Shown in pieces: positions 27,834 to 35,263 of a stretch of 36,614 nt of DNA (position 1 is its first letter; each line of letters starts with the position of its first letter). The stretch is from Lachnospiraceae bacterium (GTDB taxonomy: Bacteria > Bacillota_A > Clostridia > Lachnospirales > Lachnospiraceae): assembly GCA_017540915.1 (NCBI GenBank), contig JAFYAD010000013.1, forward strand, positions 1-36,614, in the 5' to 3' direction. The position numbers and the translations under genes are program-made. A model generated the notes under the pieces. That model searched no databases and was not told where the DNA came from. It saw only the letters and a list, made by a program, of their open reading frames with translations.

Positions 27834-28727
27834 ATGGCAGCAAAAAAAGGCGGCCTTGCAAAAGGCAGAGGACTGGATTCATTGATCGAAGATAAGATAG
27901 GTGATAATGATAAAAAACAGGGCTCAAAAGACGGTGACCTGATGGTTGATATCGACAAGGTAGAGCCGGATAAAAACCAGCCCCGAAAGAATTTCAACGA
28001 GGATTCCCTGAATGAGCTTTGTGATTCTATAAAGAATTACGGTGTGGTAGAACCTCTTATCGTTCAGGATAAGAAAACATATTATAAGATCGTGGCAGGT
28101 GAGCGCAGATGGCGTGCAGCCAAGATGGCAGGATTGAAAAAGATTCCGGTCATCGTCAGAGATCTGACCGATAAGGAGGCAGCTGAGATTTCACTCATAG
28201 AGAATATCCAGCGCGAGGACTTAAATCCTATTGAAGAGGCAAAGGGTTACAAGCGTCTCATAGACGAGTTTCATTACAAACAGGATGAGGTCGCAGAGAA
28301 GGTTTCCAAGAACAGGACTACCATTGCCAACACAATGCGTCTTTTGAAACTGGATGAGCGTGTTCAGCAGATGCTCATAGATGAAAAGCTTACCGGTGGA
28401 CATGCGAGATGTCTTTTGTCTGTCACCAGTCCTGACAAACAGTATCAGCTTGCGGAGGAGATATTTGATAAAAGTCTTAATGTCCGTCAGGTGGAAAAGC
28501 TCATCAAGGATCTGGGAAAGGTAAAAAGCAAAAAGGACAAAGAGCCCACGGACGAACAGCTTGAGCTTGCGTTCCGCGCTCTGGAGGAAAGACTTAAAAA
28601 TGCTCTCGGAACCAAGGTATCCATCAGTTCAAAGGACAAGAAAAGGGGAGCTATTGAGATCGAATTTTATTCGCAGCAGGAGCTGGATGATATGGTAGAT
28701 TGTCTTTGTACAGTCAAGAGGTCATAG
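27834..28727 (+). CDS. parB: ParB/Spo0J chromosome partitioning protein
   Basis: A CTP-dependent DNA clamp that loads at parS. The N-terminal CTP-binding motif is GERRWRAAK (89-97), with ENIQREDLNPIEEA at 123-136. A helix-turn-helix at about 149-170 (KQDEVAEKVSKNRTTIAN) reads parS. The C-terminal dimer domain ends VDCLCTVKRS. 297 aa is usual. GGAGG lies 6-7 bases before the ATG, 78 bases after parA. Cognate parS sites are upstream in the same locus. Confidence 0.96.
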   Translation: MAAKKGGLAKGRGLDSLIEDKIGDNDKKQGSKDGDLMVDIDKVEPDKNQPRKNFNEDSLNELCDSIKNYGVVEPLIVQDKKTYYKIVAGERRWRAAKMAGLKKIPVIVRDLTDKEAAEISLIENIQREDLNPIEEAKGYKRLIDEFHYKQDEVAEKVSKNRTTIANTMRLLKLDERVQQMLIDEKLTGGHARCLLSVTSPDKQYQLAEEIFDKSLNVRQVEKLIKDLGKVKSKKDKEPTDEQLELAFRALEERLKNALGTKVSISSKDKKRGAIEIEFYSQQELDDMVDCLCTVKRS

Positions 28728-28732
28728 CGTAT

Positions 28733-29245
28733 ATGGGAGGAATAGCAAATTATTTACAGGCCAACCCGGAGATGACTGTCGTACTGATAGCGATACTCTT
28801 TGCGTTGAACATCATGTGTCTTATCCTGATATTCGTGAATATAGTGAACACATCGGGTCTGAAAAAAAGATACAATTATTTTATGAAGGGAAAGGACGGC
28901 GAATCTCTGGAAAACATTCTGGAAAAAATGCTGGACAGTATCAATAAGCTGGTGGAATCCAACAACATGAATGTGGATAACATCACCAAGCTCAACGAGC
29001 AGATACAGTATTCTTTTCAGAAGATGGGCGTTATAAAATACGACGCCCTGGAGGAGGCGGGAGGCAAGATGTCATTTACGGTTTCGCTGCTGAACGCACG
29101 CAATGACGGTTATGTTTTGAATGCGGTTCATACGAGAGACGGCTGTTATACATATTTAAAAGAGATAGTCGACGGAAAATGTGTTATACCGCTCTCCGAT
29201 GAGGAGATCGAAGCAATCCAGCAGGCTATGACTTTTCAGGATTAA
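28733..29245 (+). CDS. DUF4446 family membrane protein
   Basis: A 170-residue protein with one N-terminal membrane segment (about 14-38), then LKKRYNYFMKGKDGESLE, a coiled-coil stretch (45-95), and a small C-terminal domain (GGKMSFTVSLLNARNDGYVL, then HTRDGCYTYLKEI and LSDEEIEAIQQA). This matches the DUF4446 family commonly found right after parB in Clostridia; function unknown. The start ATG 28733 is 5 bases after the parB stop, with GAGG inside the parB end; an earlier TTG at 28700 lies in parB. Confidence 0.85.
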   Translation: MGGIANYLQANPEMTVVLIAILFALNIMCLILIFVNIVNTSGLKKRYNYFMKGKDGESLENILEKMLDSINKLVESNNMNVDNITKLNEQIQYSFQKMGVIKYDALEEAGGKMSFTVSLLNARNDGYVLNAVHTRDGCYTYLKEIVDGKCVIPLSDEEIEAIQQAMTFQD

Positions 29246-29299
29246 CTACAATATCGTATATGATATATATTTGAAGATAGTATTTCTCAAAATAATAAA

Positions 29300-29353
29300 T
29301 GATTTAAGAATTGTGAGGAGTGACCCGTGATTCTCCTTTTGACCCTCAAATCA
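29300..29353 (+). other. Nested imperfect hairpin downstream of the DUF4446 gene
   Basis: TGATTT/AAATCA encloses TGAGG/CCTCA and GGAG/CTCC, giving an interrupted stem of about 54 bp, followed by AAATTTAAATTTTTT. It may end the parAB transcript or be a structured leader of the next gene. Weak. Confidence 0.35.
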
Positions 29354-29423
29354 TCAAATTTAAATTTTTTAAAGAAAGGATCTGCGCAGGCATATTGTTT
29401 TGGCAGATTGATATTACATTATT

Positions 29424-30293
29424 ATGCATGATTTTTTAAGAGCGATTGGTTTCAGAAATGTTAAAACGGAAAAGGACTTTAATCCGATATTAAATGATGC
29501 GGCAATGGATCACGATAACAGGGAGATCGTTTTGAAATCTGATGACTGTTATGTGTGCCGGATCACAAAATATTACAGTGATGACGCTAAGATCGGACTG
29601 GAGATCTATGGGGAATATATAGAGGATGATGTGTTCAGGATGGAATATTATCATCCGTTTTTTAACAGTGATTGTGTGAGCGCGCGGGAGCCGGTGGAGC
29701 TGCAGCGGCATGCTGCCACAAATTCCTATGCGGGGATATGTGATGACGACAGGCTCGATATTTCCATTATATTCTATCTTAACGAGGAAGGCAGTGTCAG
29801 GAGCAGTCTCTTTGATGAGAAAAGATTTGATGACAAGACAATTTATTTTTCCGGTCTGTGCAAAGCAGGCAGGGTTTTACTGCCTGTGCTGCCATCCATC
29901 AGGAGCGAGAACAGCAGGGTAAAAGATAAGGTTGGGCGTTTTTGCGCTGATTCCGAGGTTGAGGATATTGACGAGGATGATGAAAATGTTGATCTTTTCC
30001 CTGATTTCACCCCGGATTTTGAGAAGCGTCTGAAAAAAGATGATGTCTATACCATAGTGAACACCTTTTTGATGCCCTACGGTGTGGAGACTGACCAGTA
30101 CATGGTGCTGGGAGAGATAAATGCCGTGCGCAGGGTTCAGAATAAAACATCCGGTGAGTATGTGTACATCATAAGACTCACCGCCAAAAATATACAAATG
30201 GATATCTGCGTCAATGAGGGTGATATTCAGGGTGCGCCCGAGCCCGGCCGGAGATTCAAGGGTATCATCTGGCTGCAGGGCAGGATAGAGTAA
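29424..30293 (+). CDS. DUF3881-like conserved protein (289 aa)
   Basis: The opening MHDFLRAIGFRNVKTEKDF and overall length resemble the DUF3881 family known from Lachnospiraceae; the assignment is from memory of the family, and its function is unknown. Predicted soluble, acidic, without signal peptide. An acidic linker EVEDIDEDDENVD (about 180-195) separates an N-terminal domain from a C-terminal one ending IWLQGRIE. No clear ribosome binding site precedes ATG 29424; the 178-bp leader contains a nested hairpin. Confidence 0.7.
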   Translation: MHDFLRAIGFRNVKTEKDFNPILNDAAMDHDNREIVLKSDDCYVCRITKYYSDDAKIGLEIYGEYIEDDVFRMEYYHPFFNSDCVSAREPVELQRHAATNSYAGICDDDRLDISIIFYLNEEGSVRSSLFDEKRFDDKTIYFSGLCKAGRVLLPVLPSIRSENSRVKDKVGRFCADSEVEDIDEDDENVDLFPDFTPDFEKRLKKDDVYTIVNTFLMPYGVETDQYMVLGEINAVRRVQNKTSGEYVYIIRLTAKNIQMDICVNEGDIQGAPEPGRRFKGIIWLQGRIE

Positions 30294-30393
30294 AAAATTT
30301 ATTTACTTTCTGCAACTATACACAGTGCAGGGCAGTATTATAATTGACAGAGATTAATTCCCTTGAGGCAGAGAAATCATATGTAACTTATGT

Positions 30394-30485
30394 GTTACTA
30401 TTCCAGTCAATATCATGCGATCAGACAGATATGCCTGCAAGCAGTCAATCTGTCCGACCGCACGATATTGGCTGTGAATAGTAAC
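30394..30485. repeat. 92-bp long-hairpin element of the same palindrome family
   Basis: Starts GTTACTATTCCAG and ends CTGTGAATAGTAAC. The two arms (about 37 bp each, 30394-30430 and 30448-30485) pair along their whole length with one indel and four differences, around a small CTGCAAGCAG loop. Three of the differences become G-U pairs when the minus strand is transcribed. It lies in the 30294-30520 gap, which otherwise holds nothing clear. Confidence 0.8.
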
Positions 30486-30520
30486 ATCTTAGTCACCACA
30501 TTTCAAAGGAGGATAAAAAA

Positions 30521-33500
30521 ATGCCGGGAAAATTCGATTACAGTGATGAGAAGTATGCAAGTGACAGCAAAGAGCAGAAAATGCAGAAGATGAGGGAATA
30601 CCTCTATATTATGCTTGCTCCCGGGCTGGAAGCGAAAGATCAGAATTTATTAAATGAATATCTTTCCACGAATCATGGTCCGCGAACATTGATGAAGCAG
30701 ATACTGAAAAAGTCAGGCTCCTGGACAGAATGCAAAAAATTTCTCGATTCGGAAAACCTTAAGAATATTATAGTAAAAGAGATCCAAAGGGATAGAAAGG
30801 CTCATAGTAAAGCGTTAGAAGCCTTTCTGACCGAAGAGCTTCAGTTAAAACAGGTTTATCCGTGGCAGACCCTGCGCCAGGGCGGGATAGTTCTGGATGA
30901 TTATAACAGGCAGGATAAATACGGTCCTGATGTTGCGCCCGATGGCACCCCCAGGGAAGATTTTTACGATGCGATGCTTGAAAACGGATGGGATCTGAGG
31001 AGGGACGAGTATGCGCTGAACGCTATCTATAATATTGCTGTTTACAGCATGAAGCAGCCCGAACCAGATATGAATTTTCTTAAGGATCTGATGAAGAGTC
31101 CGGCTAAGTCTGCGGCGGAGAGAAATGTTATCCGTGAAAAAATGATCTTGACGGCGAAGTCGCTGTACAAAAAAGAAAACCGTGTTTTTGGGCATCAACT
31201 GACTCTGGATAATTCAAAGGATTATTACAGATTCCATGAGCGTATGAGAGCCAAAGGCTGGACGGCGAAAGGCGATGAAAAGATACTGGACGCCATTTTC
31301 TATTATCAAAACAATGCTTACTCGAGATCTGTGAGGAAGAATATCAGGGATTTGGCTCTTGATGATTACTTATACATGGGAAATGACAATGATCATCGCC
31401 TGAGAGCCATCAATGATCTTATAGATACGAAAACGCTGGCAGAAAAAGATCCGGAGCTCTCAAAGTATGTAGAAGAACAGAAAAAGATTCTTACTGAAAT
31501 AAAGGAGGCTGCTGAAAGGGAGGCAGAGCTTAAAGCTTATCCTAAGCTTAGAAATCTGTTTAAGTGGGTGATCGAAAATGGTCTCGATGAAATTGATGAT
31601 TTTAAGATACCCGTTGAACCCAATTACTTCCGTAAGGCAGCAAATATCAGATTTGCGCATATAGAGCCGGATCAGGCGGCAAAGGATTCTCTTAAGGCTA
31701 TCGTTGACAGCCTTCCCATAGATGAGGAGCTGGTTAAAAAGGGACCTGATGCGATCGTAGCTGCCATACAGGGTGATTTCGATAAGCATATAGATGAAAA
31801 GTTTGCCGCTACGGACTATATGCACCAGGTCAAATATATCAATCCGGTGATCCTGAAGGGACTTAATACTCCGGAGGAGATCAGGCAGAAGATTCTGAGT
31901 AAAGCCATTGAGGACATGACGGCGGGGATGAAGATTGAGGCTGCCAATGCAGAGAGGGCACAGGATCCGAAGGCATACATCAGGGCGGAGAATATTTTTA
32001 CCTCCATTAAGGATCTCGGTGTCATAATCAAAACCTTAAAGAGTAAAGAAAACAAAGAATTCTATGAAAAAGCAAAAGCTAATGGCGGCGTAGCAGATGA
32101 TATACCGGTGCATTATATCAATTTGCGGACCGAAGTGTTGAATCCCAAGACAAGGACTAACTTCGAGAGGCTGAATGATGCGGAGAGTGAGGAGCTCCAC
32201 AACGTTATAAAAAAGGCGTCCGAATTGGATATAAAAAAGCCCGAGGAATTGATGACTGCAGAGGATCTGAATGATCCTTTCTGGGACAAGCTTTCCGATA
32301 AACCCGTTACAGACCGGCAGATCTCGAAGCTTCAGAAGGTATTCACAAGACTGGACGACAAGGGCCTGGACTGGAATGAGTTCAAAGAGACCGGAACCTA
32401 TAAGGATTTTATTGCGCGTTTCAATATAGCCGAAGGCGGTCGGTATGATCCGTTTGATATCGCAAAAATGGCCTGCGGCATGCGAAGCGATGTAAATGAG
32501 CTTAAGGCAACATGCAGCAGTGAGGCTGTTGAACAGGCCATTAATTGTCTGGAGCAGATAGAGAAAGCCGTAACACAGCAAAAAGAGAGTCTCTACGACA
32601 TGAAGACCGAGTCCATCGGTATATGGCTGGCTACGCACGGTTTCGATCTGCTGAAAAATTCGGTAATGGTGGCCAACGGCTTCGAGGAAAAGGAAATAAA
32701 CGGAAAGAAGGTTCCGGTCATAAGCTTCAGCACTGAGATAGATGAGAAAAGCATCGATCGTGATAAGATGCATATCAACGATTACAGAGAAATGGTGGAT
32801 GCCGCAAGGGAGGCACAGGAACTGTATAATGCCAATAAGTACATGTTCGACAAGTTCTTTGATAACGTATATACACACAGAAATTATCAGGGCGGCGCTC
32901 TTATGAATGTTATAAAAAATTACCGGGAAGCAGATAACGACCTGGATACATCAAGAAAGCTGAACCGGTTCCGTCATCTTCTCTATAAGCTGAAGGCTGC
33001 CGACAAGAATGTGTGCAAGCTCGTGGACATAAAGAACGACAAGTCGGAGATAATGGTGGATCCGCTGCCGGAGGATACAAAATTTGACAAGGCAATGGTG
33101 AATAAGGAGGTTGAGCTTCTCAACAAATGCATTGAAATGTTAAAGGAGCCTGCAGAGCGCGTTCACAGAAATTCGTCGGAATACGTCAAGATCATGGAAT
33201 CCATCCAGAATCTGAAGACATCCCTTAAGCAGGGATATCCGGATGATGAAACTGCCAGAAAAGAATATATAAAGCATGTTACTAAGATCCTGAACAACAT
33301 TAACAGATACAGGATCCACAAGGCTGTTGACGGAGTCAAGAACGATGCCACACATGACAAGATCGTAGCTGCCGAGCGTGTGGAGAAATTCCTTTCGATA
33401 AGGTTCAGAACTCTGGAAAAGAAGGAGTACATGGATAACCTGGAGGGAGTAGCCGATCTCTTTAATGTGGAGATAGAAGACAAAAATCTTACGGGAGACG

Positions 33501-33679
33501 ATTATCTTCTGGCTAACGGCAAGGGCAAGATTGAAAATATGCGCAGGAATATCGAAAGGATCAAGCAGGAGCTGGATAAAGGAGAGGGTAAGAACCGCAG
33601 GAATACCGTCGGCGGCATAAATAACAACAACGCAAAGGCACACAAGGTTGAGGAGAAGCAGAGAAACTCACAAATATAA
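30521..33679 (+). CDS. Very large helical protein of unknown function (1052 aa)
   Basis: I do not recognise this family. It has an excellent AAAGGAGG 8 bases before the ATG and a strong hairpin after it, so it is a well-expressed single-gene unit. No signal peptide or membrane segment is seen; it is highly charged and mostly helical. Two similar blocks about 90 residues apart are visible: ENGWDLRRDEYALNAIY (154-170) and AKGWTAKGDEKILDAIF (244-260). A C-terminal helical module contains SSEYVKIMESIQNLKTSL and, later, KIVAAERVEKFL. The tail is basic and Asn-rich (GKNRRNTVGGINNNN). It could be structural, an effector-like protein or a surface protein exported by an unknown route; none is shown. 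Confidence 0.88.
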   Translation: MPGKFDYSDEKYASDSKEQKMQKMREYLYIMLAPGLEAKDQNLLNEYLSTNHGPRTLMKQILKKSGSWTECKKFLDSENLKNIIVKEIQRDRKAHSKALEAFLTEELQLKQVYPWQTLRQGGIVLDDYNRQDKYGPDVAPDGTPREDFYDAMLENGWDLRRDEYALNAIYNIAVYSMKQPEPDMNFLKDLMKSPAKSAAERNVIREKMILTAKSLYKKENRVFGHQLTLDNSKDYYRFHERMRAKGWTAKGDEKILDAIFYYQNNAYSRSVRKNIRDLALDDYLYMGNDNDHRLRAINDLIDTKTLAEKDPELSKYVEEQKKILTEIKEAAEREAELKAYPKLRNLFKWVIENGLDEIDDFKIPVEPNYFRKAANIRFAHIEPDQAAKDSLKAIVDSLPIDEELVKKGPDAIVAAIQGDFDKHIDEKFAATDYMHQVKYINPVILKGLNTPEEIRQKILSKAIEDMTAGMKIEAANAERAQDPKAYIRAENIFTSIKDLGVIIKTLKSKENKEFYEKAKANGGVADDIPVHYINLRTEVLNPKTRTNFERLNDAESEELHNVIKKASELDIKKPEELMTAEDLNDPFWDKLSDKPVTDRQISKLQKVFTRLDDKGLDWNEFKETGTYKDFIARFNIAEGGRYDPFDIAKMACGMRSDVNELKATCSSEAVEQAINCLEQIEKAVTQQKESLYDMKTESIGIWLATHGFDLLKNSVMVANGFEEKEINGKKVPVISFSTEIDEKSIDRDKMHINDYREMVDAAREAQELYNANKYMFDKFFDNVYTHRNYQGGALMNVIKNYREADNDLDTSRKLNRFRHLLYKLKAADKNVCKLVDIKNDKSEIMVDPLPEDTKFDKAMVNKEVELLNKCIEMLKEPAERVHRNSSEYVKIMESIQNLKTSLKQGYPDDETARKEYIKHVTKILNNINRYRIHKAVDGVKNDATHDKIVAAERVEKFLSIRFRTLEKKEYMDNLEGVADLFNVEIEDKNLTGDDYLLANGKGKIENMRRNIERIKQELDKGEGKNRRNTVGGINNNNAKAHKVEEKQRNSQI

Positions 33680-33694
33680 AATATCTTATCATGA

Positions 33695-33717
33695 CCCGAT
33701 TCCGTCACGGAATCGGG
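33695..33717 (+). terminator. Terminator after the 1052-aa gene
   Basis: A perfect 10-bp GC-rich stem CCCGATTCCG/CGGAATCGGG with a TCA loop, followed by CTATGTTTAAC; the T tract is weak. Confidence 0.65.
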
Positions 33718-33781
33718 CTATGTTTAACAGGCTTATCGTGTCTGCATGAAATTTATGCGGATCCGGCAGAAAGAGGACAAT

Positions 33782-35233
33782 ATGAATACAGAATTATTTG
33801 AGAAGAGCCCGATCAGGGGAGCAAATCCATACATGCCGCTGTGGGAGCATGTGCCTGACGGGGAACCCAGAGTTTTTGAGCACAACGGTGAAAAGCGCGT
33901 CTATGTATATGGCTCCCATGATATTGAAAGGGATAAATACTGCGGGCGCAATTATGTGGTATGGTCGGCTCCTGTCGATGATCTCACGGACTGGAAATAT
34001 CACGGTGTGTCCTATGAGACACATTATGATTCGATACTCTATGCGCCAGATGTGGTAAAAAAGGGAGATACCTATTATCTGTACGCTGCAGAGAAATGCG
34101 GTAGCCTTGTGGTTGTCGCATCCTCCCCGACTCCCTGGGGTCCGTTCAGTGATCCTGTGGAGACAAAGCTGGGCTTTGACCCGGGTGTTCTGGTGGATGA
34201 TGACGGCAGAGTGTATGCCTACTGGGGAGGCTGCGCGGCACCCTGTTATATAGCCGAGCTTGAGGATGATATGGCCACCATAAAGGAGGGAACTCTGGTA
34301 GAAAATCCTCTCGGCCACTCCACATGCCCCTGGGATCCCGTGGACGACGGGCACATATCCCTGACGGATGCTTTTTTTGAGGCATCAAGCCCCAGAAAGG
34401 TTATGGGCAAATATGTTTACATATATTCAAAGCGTTATGAGGTACCTGTTCCGGAGCTGGGAGTTTTCTCGCCCTGCAACGGATTTTTGTCATACCAGTA
34501 CAGCGACAGTCCCTTCGGCCCCTTTAAGGAGGGTGGAGACATCAGCTTTAACGGTGGTGAGATATTAAGGGACGCAGACGGTGTCGGCACCATGGCATAC
34601 CACTGGGGCAATAACCACGGCTCCATCATGCAGGTCAACGGACAGTGGTATGTTTTCTACCATCGCCATACAGGTACCAACGAGTATTCAAGACAGGCCA
34701 TGATAGAGCCCGTCGATGTTGCAATGGGTCGCGACGGAAGGCTTTATATCGGAAACATCCGGTATCTGGCCGGTGAGCCGGTGTCCTCGGGTGTGGTTGA
34801 GATGACATCCCAGGGGGCTCACATAAACGGACTCGATGCATACAAGTGGATATCAGCAGGCTACGCCTGTCATATTACCGGAAGCCGTCTCTACGCCGAC
34901 ATCCGTCCGGTTTACGAGATGAGGGATGACATTTCGGCACCTGTTGAAAATCTTACATCAGGTTCTACCGTGGGCTTCAGGTATCTGCAGTTCGGAGCTA
35001 ATTCTCCGAAAACGGTGACCATGGAGATGGAGTCTGACAAGGCTGTGAAAGTAAACGTACGTCTGGATTCATACAAAGGACGCATTATAGCAAAGCTTGA
35101 TATCGTGGATTCCGCAAAGACTGCCACGGCTCCGGTAGAGTGCGGCGTTATCGGAAAACATGCTGTTTATTTTGAGTTCACTTCTGAGGATCAAAATGAT
35201 TCCTATGTTTTTGACCGCTTTACTTTTGATTGA
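33782..35233 (+). CDS. GH43 glycoside hydrolase (beta-xylosidase / alpha-L-arabinofuranosidase type)
   Basis: A five-bladed beta-propeller glycosidase acting on arabinose- or xylose-containing polysaccharides. The predicted catalytic base is D26 in PDGEPRVF, the pKa modulator D90 in YAPDVV, and the acid E200 in FFEASSPRKVMGKYVYIYS. NPYMPLWEHVPDGEPR and YGSHD are typical of one GH43 group. Residues from about 375 form a beta-rich, CBM6-like module (SGSTVGFRYLQFGAN to YFEFTSEDQN). No signal peptide, so it is probably cytoplasmic and acts on imported oligosaccharides. ATG 33782 is preferred (GAGG 5 bases upstream) over 33746. 483 aa. The sensor gene follows by 30 bases, suggesting joint regulation. 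Confidence 0.9.
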   Translation: MNTELFEKSPIRGANPYMPLWEHVPDGEPRVFEHNGEKRVYVYGSHDIERDKYCGRNYVVWSAPVDDLTDWKYHGVSYETHYDSILYAPDVVKKGDTYYLYAAEKCGSLVVVASSPTPWGPFSDPVETKLGFDPGVLVDDDGRVYAYWGGCAAPCYIAELEDDMATIKEGTLVENPLGHSTCPWDPVDDGHISLTDAFFEASSPRKVMGKYVYIYSKRYEVPVPELGVFSPCNGFLSYQYSDSPFGPFKEGGDISFNGGEILRDADGVGTMAYHWGNNHGSIMQVNGQWYVFYHRHTGTNEYSRQAMIEPVDVAMGRDGRLYIGNIRYLAGEPVSSGVVEMTSQGAHINGLDAYKWISAGYACHITGSRLYADIRPVYEMRDDISAPVENLTSGSTVGFRYLQFGANSPKTVTMEMESDKAVKVNVRLDSYKGRIIAKLDIVDSAKTATAPVECGVIGKHAVYFEFTSEDQNDSYVFDRFTFD

Positions 35234-35263
35234 TGATAACCAGACCGGGAGCATTGATTTCTC

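Noticed and set aside
21099..30485. CRISPR array suggested by recurring GTTACTATTCACAG
   Set aside because: Copies are kilobases apart, inverted in pairs and without regular spacers or cas genes.
32036..32878. 280-codon minus-strand ORF with hydrophobic stretches
   Set aside because: Antisense to the 1052-aa gene, which has a strong ribosome binding site; no start signal on the minus strand.
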